This document shows positions 11,841 to 24,240 of a DNA stretch of 64,000 nt, one piece after another. This DNA comes from Dichetophora obliterata (taxonomy: Eukaryota; Arthropoda; Insecta; Diptera; Sciomyzidae), in the NCBI GenBank assembly GCA_963920525.1, contig OY986438.1, positions 134,322,671-134,386,670 of the forward strand, written 5' to 3'. The position numbers were made by a program, and so were the translations under genes. A model generated the notes under the pieces. The model saw nothing but the letters and a program-made list of their open reading frames with translations, was not told where the DNA came from and did not search any database. The first letter of the stretch is position 1. Every line of letters starts with the position of its first letter.

Positions 11841-14800
11841 TTTAATAACACGCACAGCACAATTGATCAATAAAAGCTAGGTCAAAGTACTTCCAAAGGC
11901 TAAAATGGCCAGTTTATTTTTTTAAGTTTATGCAAGTTTTTTTGATAATATTTTTCACGGCTAGCATGTTAAAAAAAATTCTCGTTATTATGACATCAGA
12001 TTAATTGTGATGTGTCGAAAATTGTATATTTTCTCAGTACATTAGCTACACATCTAACTTGTTCGAAAGAAGTAGCGTTCAAATTAAAGCAACATGTTCG
12101 TCAAACAAGCTAAGAATTTCTGTTGTTTTTGTTCGACATCATTTTGTTTCACAGCCCTGGTTTGAAGGAGAAAACCGAAAATGTTTGCCAACATGTTCGA
12201 CAAACTGTCAAAATTGGTTCGAACATGGCCACCGTTTGTAGAACAGGTTCCATAATGTGTAACCCCGTTTAGAATGAGAAGATTTAGAATGAGAAAATTT
12301 AGAATGAGAATATTTAGAATGAGAAAGAAATTTCAAGTTTTGATGATTTTGCAAGCAAATATCTCAGCCATTTTAAAATCGATTTCCATCAAATTTTTTT
12401 TGTCTAAAAGTTCAATTAAATAACTTTGGAAAAAAATGCAAAGATTTACCGTTACCTCATCAATTCGATGTTTTATACTGTTTTCAAAAAACCTCTAAAA
12501 TATTTAATTTTTGCCCAAAAATAGGTCAAAAGTTATTTTCGTAGTACATTTTTTTCAATTTTATTTTTCCACACTCTTTCATATGATATATCATTTATTT
12601 GCAGAAATGACTACATTTTGACACATAATTCAATAAACAGTTTCTATCATCGAAAATCATGATTTTTTTGATGAAAATTAATTTTTTCAAAATGTTTGTA
12701 TATTTTTACAAAGTTCTAAAGCTCAAAAAATAATTTATGTGAATAAAATTTTAAATATTTCGAACCACTTCATGGCCAGTGGTGTTAAAATATCATGGCC
12801 AGGAGGGAATTAAAACTTTGCGACATGGAGTGACGGGGGGTTGGGCTAAATATAATATGAGGTGGGGACCAAAATGTGTAACATATATAGAGACGACCTC
12901 TAATGAACATACTTTGAACTATAGTTTTTATATATCAAATTGTATAATGAATTGGTAAGAAATAACCAAAAATTTTAGAAAATAAGAATGCTGAGTGGCC
13001 TCGTGGAGCGGGGAAGGGGGTTTAAGATTTTGTGACAACGTGTGACATAAAGGAAAAGTGTCTTAAATAGAACAAAATCGTGGAAAAAATATTTGTAGTT
13101 TTACAAAAAAACGCAGCTATGTTTCTTTTCTTTCCAAACGAAAACTATTATTTTGTTGTCTTGAGTTCGGAATGACTTAAAATTTACTTTACATTCACAC
13201 CTGGTTTTTTACTCTTTATGCAGCAACCAGTTATTTTTCGATATAAAATTGTTTTAACAATGCAGATTAGGATAGTTCAATTGAAAACAATACTAAATTT
13301 TGTCAAATGTTCGTACAAATTTTTTAAACGTTTTTATTTGAAGAAAGATGAAAAATATTTTGGGAATAAGCTGTGATTTAAACATTTCTTTTTTGGGTGA
13401 CAGATACAGAATGGGTGGTTTTAAATTAAATGTTCGCGGTGAAAAATTAATAGTATCAGTGCTTACATTTCATCTATCGAGGTGTTATTTGAAAAAAATT
13501 AACTGTTTATCTACGTTAAGTTTCTTTTTTCTTTTTGACTCCCAGAAGGGGGACATATTACGGGTATTCACAATTGCGTGGTTTTCAGTGTGGTTAAAAA
13601 AACCCCGTAGTATTAATAGCACACTTTACCAAGCGGTTTTATATTTTTTGTTTTTACATGAAAGCTATAAAAACCAAAAGTGTGGCAATTTTAAGTAGCC
13701 CAATGATATGTTTAACGAACGTGATTGTTAAAGTTCCATCAACAGATGATCGGTTGCCAGTTATTTTTTAATTGCAAAAATGGAAGAAGCTCAATATGTA
13801 AGTTAAATTCTTTTTAAGCCATATATAAATAAAATATATCAAAGTGGATAGTTAATTTATGTATTTGCATGGTAATAAGAAGAGGAAGAGGGCAGTTCCC
13901 AACCATAAATTTTATTTTAATTGTGGATTTTAACTATGGTAAAAAAACACAATACCACGATACCACACCCTTATAATTCTTTTTTGTGTTTTTGTTGGGG
14001 GACATTTATATGGGTGGCAAATATAAGTGGGTATTTTTAAAAAAATTTTAAGGGATGAAAAATAAATAGAACCTGGTTTTATATTTGGCACCTCTAGAAG
14101 CCATGGCACCGGCGTGCCATGTGCATTTTTTGTGAACTAAGAACTATTTGCGGCTTTTATCATATTAGTATTGAATAATATTGATCCGAAGTAGTTTTAG
14201 CAAACCCTGTATTAAGTCATGTAGTTGTTGATTACAACTTATTCGGTCAGTTACAGTTGTTATCACTGTCAAATTGCAATATGAGGTTCATTTTATATTA
14301 ATTCATGAAATTAGATTGTTGAACAGAAACCACTCTTCCAAACCACTCTTCCAAACCATTCTTCCACACCACACTAAACTCTTTAAATGAGTATATCGAA
14401 AGTTTTTTATTCAAACCAGTCACAATACTAATAATAAGATCTCTAAAGAGTTCAATTCAGTCCACCAAATTTTCGGGAGACAATCACAAGTCCATTATAA
14501 AAAGTACATTCTACCATTGCCACTATCATTGCCATAAGCATAGCCATAAAGATTTCCTTAACCACTACCAAAGCCATTACCATCATTATATTGCACTATA
14601 TAATAGAAAATTTTAAAATTTATTCAATGGCCTTTTAGAAAAAATATATCATAGCATTTTCAATGCGCGTGAAATAAATGACAGCCGTTAGAATACAAAG
14701 TTGATTTGAAAATTATCGAACAATTTTATTTTGGCCTTTCAAAAGTCTATGAATAAGTGCATTGAGGATAAAAAACCAACCCTTAAAGTGTATTTTTTTT

Positions 14801-15200
14801 TTTGATCTCATGCCTCCTAAAACTGTTATTGTATTTTTAAATATATAAAGCAATTATACTATAAGTGTTACTTTAAAAAATGTTTGGGTTATTTTTGAGA
14901 CATTTTTCAAAAACGGCGATATAGTTTTTTTACAGATCTTATTTTTAGAACTAATACTATTGGGAATCGCGCATAGACTGAAAAATATTACTTTTGCACA
15001 TGCTCTTATTCATACTTATAGTCATATTCATATTTAGAATAATACTAGCAAGTCCCAGTCTTGCCACGGTCTTGCCACGGTCGTTTTTTCTTTATCAATG
15101 TTCTTAATAGTGAACGCGGCCTAAGACACACGGCCAACGAAATAAGAAACATTTCTTCTTATGTTTTGTTTTGATTTGTTTTGTGTTCCAAGACTGCACT
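11841..15200. other. AT-rich DNA with short local repeats, no gene recognised
   Basis: Contents visible: a 15-bp unit (TTTAGAATGAGAAGA-like) repeated four times at about 12267-12331; two diverged G-rich segments at about 12770-12850 and 12985-13060, both containing AGTGGC and GGGGG motifs; and a 14-bp CCACTCTTCCAAAC-like triplet near 14330-14372. The open frame at 13348-13698 (116 codons) matches no family I know. A minus-strand Gly/Tyr/Asn-rich reading at about 14500-14600 is broken by a stop. Confidence 0.45.
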
Positions 15201-15229
15201 GCATATTTTGTAAATATGCACTGCATATT

Positions 15230-16275
15230 CATATGCAAATTCATATTCATATCCTGCTTCATAATCATATCCATATTTATATTCATTTTCATATTCATAT
15301 TCGTTCCTCTTCCTATTCATATTCATATTTCTATTCCAATTCATATTCATATTTATATACATATTCATATTCGTATTCATATTCATATACATCTTCATAT
15401 TCCTCTTCCTATTCATATTCACATTTCTTTTCATATTCATTTTCATATTCATATTAGTTTTCATATTCATTCCTCTTCTTATTCATGTTCAAATTTATAT
15501 ACCTCTTCTTATTTAAATTCATATATATACTCCTATTCACATTCCAATTCCTATTCATATTCATATTTATATTCATATTCATATTCATATTCATATTCAT
15601 ATTCATATTCATATTCATATTCATATTCATATTCATATTCATATTCATATTCATATTCATATTCATATTCATATTCATATTCATATTCCTCTTCCTCTTC
15701 CTCTTCCTCTTCCTCTTCCTCTTCCTCTTCCTCTTCCTCTTCCTCTTCCTCTTCCTCTTCCTCTTCCTCTTCCTCTTCCTCTTCCTATTCATATTCACAT
15801 TCATATTCATTTTCATTTTCATATTCATATTCATTTTAATATACATTTTTATATACATTTTCATTTTCATATTCATTTTCATATTCATATTCATTTTCAT
15901 ATTCATTTTCATATTCATTTTCATATTCATTTTCATATTCATTTTCATATTCATTTTCATATTCATTTTCATATTCATTTTCATATTCATTTTCATATTC
16001 ATTTTCATATTCATTTTCATATTCATTTTCATATTCATTTTCATATTCATTTTCATATTCATTTTCATATTCATTTTCATATTCATTTTCATATTCATTT
16101 TCATATTCATTTTCATATTTATTTTCATATTCATTTTCATATTCATTTTCATATTCATTTTCATATTCATTTTCATATTCATTTTCATATTCGTTTTCAT
16201 ATTCATTTTCATTTTTATATTCAAATTTATACATATTCCTGTTTCTGTTCCTATTCATGTTCATATTCATGATGA
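15230..16275. repeat. Composite hexamer and 12-mer simple-repeat array
   Basis: Four phases can be read. Degenerate ATTCAT-type repeats (about 15230-15550) are followed by pure ATTCAT hexamers (about 15553-15687). Next comes a clean CTTCCT hexamer block (15688-15786), then a 12-mer TTTTCATATTCA of roughly 27 copies (about 15861-16215). Because every unit is a multiple of 3, several frames on both strands stay open for 100-265 codons and read as IF, SYSY, NEYE or MKMN repeats. These are artefacts of periodicity, not genes. Confidence 0.95.
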
Positions 16276-16289
16276 TTTATGATTTATTG

Positions 16290-18780
16290 GTACAATATTT
16301 TATTATTCATTATTATAATAAATATTTTTATAAAAAAAACTTAATGTCACATCTAATCAAAAACTTTCCATGTCCCACAGATTTCTTTAAGAGAGATTAA
16401 TTTTAAAATGGCATAAAAAGGATTTTCTAGCCACAGCTAACTGTTTTCAGTTTTTAATCATAACTCAAGCGTTGCGGGAATCCGTGTTAAGCAAACATTA
16501 ACAAATACATCAAAATATCTTTGAGCTCATTTAAGCTCTTCTGCAAGTAAGCCAGTCAGCCATCCAAACACAATATTAATTATATATCCTTATTAGTCAA
16601 AACATTAAGGTATGCTGTAGAAGAAAAACAAAAAATATAAAAATAAAAAATAAGCATTAGTTGGTTTTGTAGCAGAGCTCAAGGTGGTCCTTTTAATGCT
16701 TAAAATGTATATGCGCGCATAATGAGGTTCAAATGATTCTGTTACTGTTGATTTTGTACCGTGGTCGTTTCACTCCTCTCCCCTTCCCTTCCCTCGCTCC
16801 AATTTAAGCAGCAAGATGTTTTTAGCGGATTTAATAGCTGCGACTGCTCGGTATGGTTACAAAATTAAAATTGCTAAATTTCTACAAAACCGTTGTTTGC
16901 ACATAATTCCCACAAAAAACTACGTGCTGCACGCGATTCCAAATTGGGTTAAGTTTTATGCGTTTTTTTATATTTTTAAATTATTTTTTCTCTCTAGTTT
17001 TTTCGATTTTTATATATTGCAATATTTTAAGCTCAGTGCTCTGACGATGCTGAGGAGGAGTTAAACGTTTAACTTAGTTTAACTTAAGGTTTATCAACTT
17101 TTTGAGGTTATTTGTGTTTTTGTTGTTGCATCAGCTATAGCTGAAGTTGTTTTCTTCTATTTTTTAACGTATTAAAATAATAATTATAATTATGACATGA
17201 AATCTAGATTTTCTTGATTCTGAAAGCAATTTTAAGTCACGTCAGCGTTTGTTGGTCGCAATGAAAATCTAGTGCCACTGATGCAGGGCACATAATTTTT
17301 AAACCAAAAATGTTTCTTACTTTTTTTGTTAATTGTTAGGTAATGCGAGTTCATTAATAATATTATCATTATTAATATATAAGTGGAGAAGTGGAAATTT
17401 GTTATGCTTACATACTCGCTTGAACATATTTGCTCCCCAGTTAAAAATTATAGCTTCGTGAATTTGCCTTAGAATTTTTAGTTCTTTTGGTATAAAACCG
17501 TTTCAAAAATCTTTATCCGTTGCTAAAAACTTTCTCAATTCGATAACATTGTACTATTAAGTAGTTCACACGACTTTTCTCACTTTTATGGCTAGTTCAA
17601 GTAATTTTTATGCAGAGAGATATTAACTTTACGCCCATAAAGAGGCGAGGTAGAAATACAAAAGTGTTAATATTCTTATTCTAACGTCTAAAACTAATTC
17701 AATAAAAGAAGGACCTCTTAAGCATTAAAAAGTCTATATTTATTATCCCTAACAACCATAAAGGATATTTAAAACATCCATACAAAAAGCAAAAGTTTTT
17801 CAAAATACACATGAATTTATTTTTAGTATTATATATTTAGTACCTTTTTGTTTTAAACAATAAAAAACCTCTTGTTAGTACAAGCTTTAAGATTAAATTT
17901 AATTATTCACAATTAAAATATATTTTAACACCTACGCAATACAAAAAAAAAATTGGTGGGTTTTTTATTATTAAATGACACTTAAATTTCAAACGCACAC
18001 ATCAACATGCACACACATCACCAATACTGAGACCAGCCACCAACTTATTCAAACAAACAAACATGCATGCAGCGAAACATGTCATGTTAACATACAAAAA
18101 GCCCAGCTAATCTATACTTGCAATCTATATAGGTCCGGGAGGACAACAACAACAACAGCAACCACTGCAATAACAAGAACAACATCAGCAGGGGCAGTTT
18201 AAAAAAAAATGAAAGTTCAACAATTTAATTATTATGGCCGGCAATTAAAAGCGCGGTTAACTTTAATTTAATGCAATCCACTGCAGTTGTGACGCTTCCA
18301 TTTTTTTATGATTATGCCATGTTGTTGTTGTTATTTTAATTGTCTGCTATGCTAGTGTATGTGTGTATGTTTGGGGGAAATACACTTTAAGGTTCAGAGC
18401 GGTTTAGTGTTAGTTAGTAGCACATTTAGTGCTGCATTTACACACACAGACGAACACAGATATACACAACCCTACACAAACACATTACTAGTGGCTCATA
18501 TTCCTAATAGTACTCGTAGTAGTTAATTAAAAATGAAAAAAAAAACATATTCAATAGCAGTCATTTTATTGCTGTTATAATAAATGTGTTAATTTTTGCT
18601 TGAATTGAGTACTCAAATGTTGCAATTAGTGCTTAATTATTTGACTGCATAACCGCAATAAAACTAAAAACTAAATAACCTCGATAAATTCGTTAAATAT
18701 AGTAAAAAAATGTATAAAAGTCACAAATATTTTTTGTTGTCAGCATTTGTTGACTGCAAAAAAAAAACTAAAACGTATCT
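16290..18780. other. AT-rich DNA, no gene recognised
   Basis: No coding region, transposon end or repeat array stands out. A pyrimidine-rich patch at about 16768-16802 precedes a small open frame (16816-17064) that matches nothing known. CA-rich and CAA-rich patches occur near 17990-18010 and 18140-18190. Confidence 0.45.
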
Positions 18781-19530
18781 ATTCAAATCAAATCATATGA
18801 AAGCAAAGCAAAGCAAATTAAAGTAAATCAAATCAAAACAAATAAAATTAAATTAAATTAAATTAAATTAAATTAAATTAAATTAAATTAAATTAAATTA
18901 AATTAAATTAAATTAAATTAAATTAAATTAAATTAAATCAAATCAAATCAAGTTATATTCGATCTTTTTAAATTAAATCAAACCAAACCAAACCAAACCA
19001 AATCAAATGAAATCAATTCAAATCACATCAAATCAAATCAATTTACTTCAGATCTAATCAATTCAAATCATATCAATTCAAATCAAATCAAATCAACTTA
19101 AATCAAATCAAATCCATTCAAATCAATACAATTCAAATCAAGTCAATTCACGTCAGGTCAAGTCAAGTCAAGTCAAGTCAAGTCAAGTGAAATCAAATCA
19201 AATCAAATAAAATTAAATCTAATTAAATCGAATCGAATCGAATTAAATCAATTCTATTCAAATCAAATCAAATCAACTTAAATGAAATCAAATTAAATCA
19301 AAGCAAATCAAATAAAATTAAATTAAATCAAATCAAATCAAATCAAATCAAATCAAATAAAATAAAATAAAATCAAATCAAATCAAACCTCATCAAATAA
19401 AATTTAATCAAATCAATTCAAATCAAATCAAATCGAATCGAATCGAATCGAATCAAATCAACTCAAATCTACTCAAGTGAAATCAAATTAAATCAAATCA
19501 ATTATATGCAAATCAAATTAAAAATCTAAA
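18781..19530. repeat. AAATC/AAATT pentanucleotide array
   Basis: About 750 bp of 5-bp repeats. A clean AAATT block runs from about 18843 to 18938. Elsewhere the unit is AAATC, with local shifts to CAAGT (about 19157-19190) and CGAAT (about 19226-19245 and 19434-19452). G is almost absent from the plus strand apart from these variant patches. The array directly abuts the target duplication of the hAT element at 19539. Confidence 0.9.
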
Positions 19531-19538
19531 GTTATATC

Positions 19539-20300
19539 TAGTGTCCGACCGAATATTCGGTTTCGATTTCGGTTACGGCCAATTTCGGCCCTTTTTGTCA
19601 GTTTCGGCTATTCGGTCTTAATATTGCCGAAACCGAAACTTTTGGTAAGAATTTCTTCCTTTCGTCATTTAATTCAAATATATAAGTTTGATTTACAGCG
19701 CGTTATACAAAACAAAAATGGTGAATTCGTCTATAACTTGATTTATCGTGCAAACGCAAAACATTTTGATTAATATTGTGCATTCGATACTATCATTTTC
19801 AACTTTATCATCTCTGTTGTAATTAATATTAAAGTTTTATAGGTACTAAAACCAAAAATTGATAATTAAACTTCCGAACGAATTCTGTGTGTGTGTGTGT
19901 GGAATAAAGGAAAAGAAAACAAAATATTTCTTTTCTTACAATACTAATCCTTTTAAAAAACATAGATACTTTTTGGTGTTGTTCTATAAGGATATACATT
20001 GTAGGTACACCCAGTTTGGGGTGTATACGGAATATATAAAGTATTTAATACTTTTGTAATAAAAATAAAATAAAAAATGAGCTCATATATTAATATCATA
20101 AACTTCAATTGATTATTATAAACTTCAATGTCCAAAGAATATTTTTTATATTAAAGTTTTTTCTTATATGTATGAAATGGTTTTTTTTTTTGTTTCCTTT
20201 TATTAAAAATTAAATGTATTTGTAAAAAACTTAAATTTTCACATTAATAACCAGATTCGGTTTCGGCCGAATATTCGCTCTTAGTTTCTGTCGGACACTA
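19539..20300. mobile_element. Non-autonomous hAT element with exact 8-bp target duplication
   Basis: The ends are inverted (TAGTGTCCGAC at left; GTCGGACACTA at right), and the subterminal regions share CGAATATTCGG-type palindromes. The 8 bp GTTATATC occur immediately outside both ends (19531-19538 and 20301-20308). An 8-bp duplication with TAGTG-type termini is diagnostic of the hAT superfamily. The 762-bp interior has no transposase. Confidence 0.92.
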
Positions 20301-20595
20301 GTTATATCCTAACACAAAAAATTAAAATTTAGAAAGCCAGGATCATATATTTAATATTCGTAATCAAACATAACACCGAACTTGAAGTCAAAAATCAAAC
20401 TAAAATTATATCTTATATATAAATCCTATATACAGTGATGTGCAAAGAAATAGGGATACCTGCATTTTTATATTCAAAGCTGCATGAATTATATACAAGG
20501 TGCCCCAGATATAGCATTAACTCCCTCGGGTAGTGATTCTCCTTGATTAGGCAAGTGAAGAAATGCAAGGATAATGGTGACCCCTCCCCCCTTTG

Positions 20596-21891
20596 CAAGC
20601 GCGTCGGAAGCGAATTTCATCTGGGGGGACAGTTCAAATGGTGGTGCAAAAAAGTTCACTAAAATTTCTTCAAAGAAACATGAATGTGAATACACAAATT
20701 TTTTATTTTAGTTTAAAATAAAAAAATATGAAAATATATAAAAAATAATAAAATTTCATTATTTTTAAAAGTTCTTCCAATTTCAATGTTAGAGATCATT
20801 CTTTAAAGGATCTTTCACAAGCGCGTCGGAAGCGAATTTCATCTGGGGGAGGGTAGTACAAATGGGGGGGCAGTACAAATGGTGGTCCAAAAAAAGTTCA
20901 CCAAAATTTCTTCAAAGAAACATGAATGTGAATAAACAAATTTTTTATTTTAGTTTAAAATAAAAAAAAATATATAAAAAAATATAAAAATATATAAAAA
21001 ATATTAAAATTTCATTATTTTTAAAAGTTCTTCCAATTTCAATATTAGAGATCATTCTTTAAAGGATCTTTCATATGGTAATATTAAAATATAAGAAATA
21101 ATGGTTGCTTTTATAAAGCAAGACTAGGTATATCTTTACATGGTTTAAATGCAATAAGGTACAAAAAGTTATATCAATTTAAATTATTTCAAAATGTTTC
21201 TTTCTGTCCTTGCGAGAAACAAACTCTTTCACCACCTCCATCGAATTCAATTCTTCGGTTTTATCTTTGTGAATGTGTATAAGTGCCGCATGAGTGAGTC
21301 GTTTCTGTGTCATAGTTGCTCGAAGATACGTTTTAAGTCGTCTTAGTGCACTAAAAAAACGCTCAGATGAAGCTGCTGATGCAGGCACAGTCAAAAGCAA
21401 AGCAATAAGTTTTTCAACTTCATTTAATAGTTTTTTTTACAGTATCCATATTACAGTATTTTGCAAATTGGGATACAATGCCACTACAATTTGAAGGTGT
21501 TTGGCCAGGCAATTGCTTCAGCAATTTAAGTTGCGCGTGGAGGTCGCTCACATCAAAGTCATCTGCATAAAGATCTAGTTTTGTTTTTGGATTTTGTTCA
21601 GAAGGCACTTTTCCGTTGAAGGCTTCGATTACAATATTAAAGTATTAAGCTACATACTTAAGGGTGCTTTTAAACTAAAGTGGTGGGTTTGCAGTAGAAA
21701 CTCTACATTTTGTTCTATCTTTTTGCAAACACAGAAGAGAGAAAGAAGAGGAAAATATCTAATACAAAAATATTATCGTCGTAAAAAAAACTGATATTTT
21801 TAATAACTTTTGAAGTTTTCTTTTTAAATTGTGTATCTAGCTAAAAAGTGGGGGCAAGTGCCCCCCTTTTCCCCCGCTTCCGACGCCAATG
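20596..21891. mobile_element. hAT element nested in the Tc1-like arm
   Basis: The 8-bp duplication CCCCTTTG flanks the insert (20588-20595 and 21892-21899) and is present once in the opposite, intact arm of the host element. Terminal repeats share GCGTCGGAAGCG (left near 20601; right in complement near 21876). The interior contains a broken hAT transposase C-terminus on the minus strand. The left 222 bp are tandemly duplicated (20596-20817 and 20818-about 21074), so the terminal repeat occurs twice on that side. Confidence 0.9.
21179..21608 (-). pseudogene. hAT transposase C-terminal remnant (dimerisation domain)
   Basis: Two overlapping minus-strand segments in different frames (21420-21608, then 21179-21400) join at a run of T (about 21427-21434), indicating a homopolymer frameshift. 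The second segment contains the hAT C-terminal dimerisation signature ASSERFFSALRRLKTYLR, then RLTHAALIHIHKD. The N-terminal BED finger and most of the catalytic core are missing. It lies within the nested hAT element and probably belongs to it. Confidence 0.85.
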
Positions 21892-22680
21892 CCCCTTTGG
21901 GAGCTAGAGAGGAAAAACTTGAAAATAGGTGTCGTTACATTTTACTCCACATTTAATGTATCTCTTAGCCGATTTCCAAAGTTTACAACTTGTTGAGAAG
22001 AAAATCAAATTGACATTAAGATTTTTATAAAACATTTTGCATAAAGTCACAATTAAGAAAGTTATGTGCAACTAAATTCTAAACAAATTTTTAATTAAAC
22101 TTTGATAATAAGTATCTCGAATTTTAGATACATTTTTTGACAATTTTTTAGATGTAATTTCTTTTTATGATAAAATTTTCTACTGACTTGGTTTTTGATC
22201 TTGCCATAGTACTTGAGTACTCAATGCAAACATAACTACTTTTTCATTTTAAATTACCATACGTAAAACAGTTAGCTCTTAGTGTGGTACGATTAGAAAA
22301 CGGCTTTTGTAGCATTGGTTTGGTGGTCATGTAGTCTCTTTTTCAAGATGCTCTTGACTTTGGAGATCGGTTAAGAGTTACATTAAATATGAAGTAAGAT
22401 GTAATGATACCTATTTTTAAGATTTTCTTCTCTAGCTCCTAAAGAGGGGAGGAGTCACCATCATCCTTGCATTTTCTTACTCGCCTTATTAAGGAGAATC
22501 ATCACCCGAGGGAATTAATGCTATATCTGGGTCAACTTGTTTATAATTCATGTAGCTTTAAGAATTAAAATGCAGGTGTCCCTATTTCTTTGCACATCAC
22601 TTTATATAACCATAAATCCAAAATACAGAAACAGAAATCTAAATAAAAAAAAATCAATATTAAAAAATATATAATTTAAT

Positions 22681-23115
22681 ACTTGTTGAAACCCGGTGAG
22701 TTGCTGCCATTCCCCCTTTTCCAACGCCCATAAAATGGTAGCAGTAAAACTGCATGTCTAAATTGTAGTCAAACACTGAATTCCTAGGCTGTGCCACCTA
22801 TAACTCCAAAGCTATTCGATATCGTGGATTTGGGCTGTATGGGAGGTGCCACGTTCCCTTTCTGCCGCCCATAAAATTTTATCAGTGAACCTGTATTCAT
22901 AAAATGATGTCGAATACCAAAGTTATGCGACTTATAACTCCAAATCTATTCGATGTAGCAAATTTGGGTTATATAGGAGGTGTCACGCCCCCTTTTCCAA
23001 AGCAAAAACAATCCCTGCATGAAACCGATTTCTGAAGCTGTGCGACCCATTAATCCAAAGCTTTTCGATATCGAAAATGTTAAGTTATATGTGAGGTGCC
23101 ACGCCCATTTTTGAA
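22681..23115 (-). mobile_element. Helitron 3' end fragment with about 140-bp repeats
   Basis: On the minus strand this ends in GGCAGCAACTCACCGGGTTT followed by CAACAAGT. It is closely similar to the 3' end of the Helitron at 38748-40591 (GGCAGCAACGCGCCGGGTTT CAGCTAGT). Inward are three diverged copies of the same roughly 140-bp internal unit, with the recurring motifs GAGGTGCCACG and GCTATTCGATATCG (plus-strand reading). The 5' part is missing. Confidence 0.75.
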
Positions 23116-23417
23116 ATTGCCACCATACTTCACAGGATTACTCTCAAGATTTTGCTACCGCTTCTCTGGAAATTTCTTAAAAGTTTTTTTACTAGTTTCG
23201 GAATCTCTACGTGACATACAGTGGAATTTTCAATCCCCGGATCCCGAATCAATTTCTAGCCCCTAGGAATCCAGGAATTCTAAAACCCTAAATCCCAGGA
23301 TTTTTTCGGAAAAAAATATAAAAATGTTCAGCAACTATAAATGCAACTGCAATGTAAGCGATGATTTTTTAATTATTAAAAACACACAATTCTTTTTTTA
23401 TCTCTCTATACACTTTG

Positions 23418-23597
23418 AGCAAGAATGATAGAAAAAAGATTACGACATCAACGTCACTGGAGCCAATTCAATGTTGCTATCTCTATATTTTTACTTATTA
23501 GCCATCTCTTTTTAGCAAATAGGAATAGTTGGCTCCAATTACGTCATCTAGCGGTAAAACATGCGGATGCCGCAATCTTGCTTCTATCATTCTTGCT
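23418..23597. mobile_element. 180-bp MITE-like inverted repeat
   Basis: The ends are perfect 16-bp inverted repeats (AGCAAGAATGATAGAA at 23418; complement ending at 23597). A second, inner inverted pair (GGAGCCAA ... TTGGCTCC) is nested within. There is no coding capacity. The target duplication is not certain. Confidence 0.7.
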
Positions 23598-23629
23598 TTG
23601 AACGTCTATTTTTTAGTTTGTTTTGGTTG

Positions 23630-24240
23630 TGACCTTGCCTTTGGTCATAACTCCCAAACCATACATCCTACAAGGTCGATTTATACACCAAAAAGTTTCT
23701 AATACATATATATATACACAAGACTGCATTTTTAGAAAAAAAAATTTTTTTTCAAGCATCTTAGTTTTCTACGTCATTTTTTGTGATTTTCTAGTTTGTT
23801 TTTTTCAGCCATAACTCCTAAACCATGCATGATAAAAGGACGATTTATGCACCAAAATGTTTGTTAAGCCCTTGACTACATCCTTGGTCAAGGATTTTTT
23901 TATTTTTATTTTTTGCCATAAATTTGCCCTAAAATACAAACTACATAGCAGACAAGGATGATTCATGCATTAAAATGGTCACCATGGCAGCGTCCTTAAG
24001 ACGGGTTACTTCTTTGTCGAAATGCATTTTGCTCTATCTCTTGTAGTTGGAGTTGTAGAACACTTTTTGGAGTACAAGTATGCCAAAAACATGTGGTTTT
24101 TTCGTCATAACTCCCATACCATACATCCTACAAGAACGACTTATACACCAAAATGTTTCTAATACATATATACACAAGACTGCATTTAGAAATTTTTTCA
24201 AGAATCTTAGATTTCTCTGTTTACTAGGCTGTTCAACTTT
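23630..24240. repeat. Degenerate tandem repeats of about 150 bp
   Basis: The phrase CATAACTCCCAAACCATACA, with the following GATTTATACACCAAAATGTTT-type segment, recurs near 23645, 23811 and 24109, with a more diverged copy near 23946. The spacing is roughly 135-165 bp. These resemble Helitron or foldback internal repeats. No ends were found. Confidence 0.7.

Larger units (their letters stand above)
20433..22602. mobile_element. Tc1/mariner-like element with long inverted arms, carrying a nested hAT
   Basis: The tips read CAGTGATGTGCAAAGAAATA (20433) and its complement (ending at 22602), with TA on both sides. This fits Tc1/mariner-like ends. The inverted arms extend well over 200 bp. The left arm is interrupted at 20595 by a hAT insertion and resumes at 21892, continuing to about 21985. 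The right arm, uninterrupted, covers about 22335-22602. No Tc1 transposase remains. Removing the insert restores the left arm match to the right arm, which proves the order of events. Confidence 0.88.

Noticed and set aside
13348..13698. 116-codon plus-strand frame
   Set aside because: No domain, signal peptide or neighbouring gene structure supports it; probably chance.
14500..14600. Gly/Tyr/Asn-rich minus-strand reading like an eggshell or cuticle protein tail
   Set aside because: A stop interrupts it, no start or splice site is seen, and the underlying DNA is a short GGTAATGGC-like simple repeat.
15159..16282. Long open frames on both strands (up to 265 codons)
   Set aside because: All are translations of hexamer and 12-mer repeats; overlapping frames on both strands are equally open, so none is evidence for a gene.
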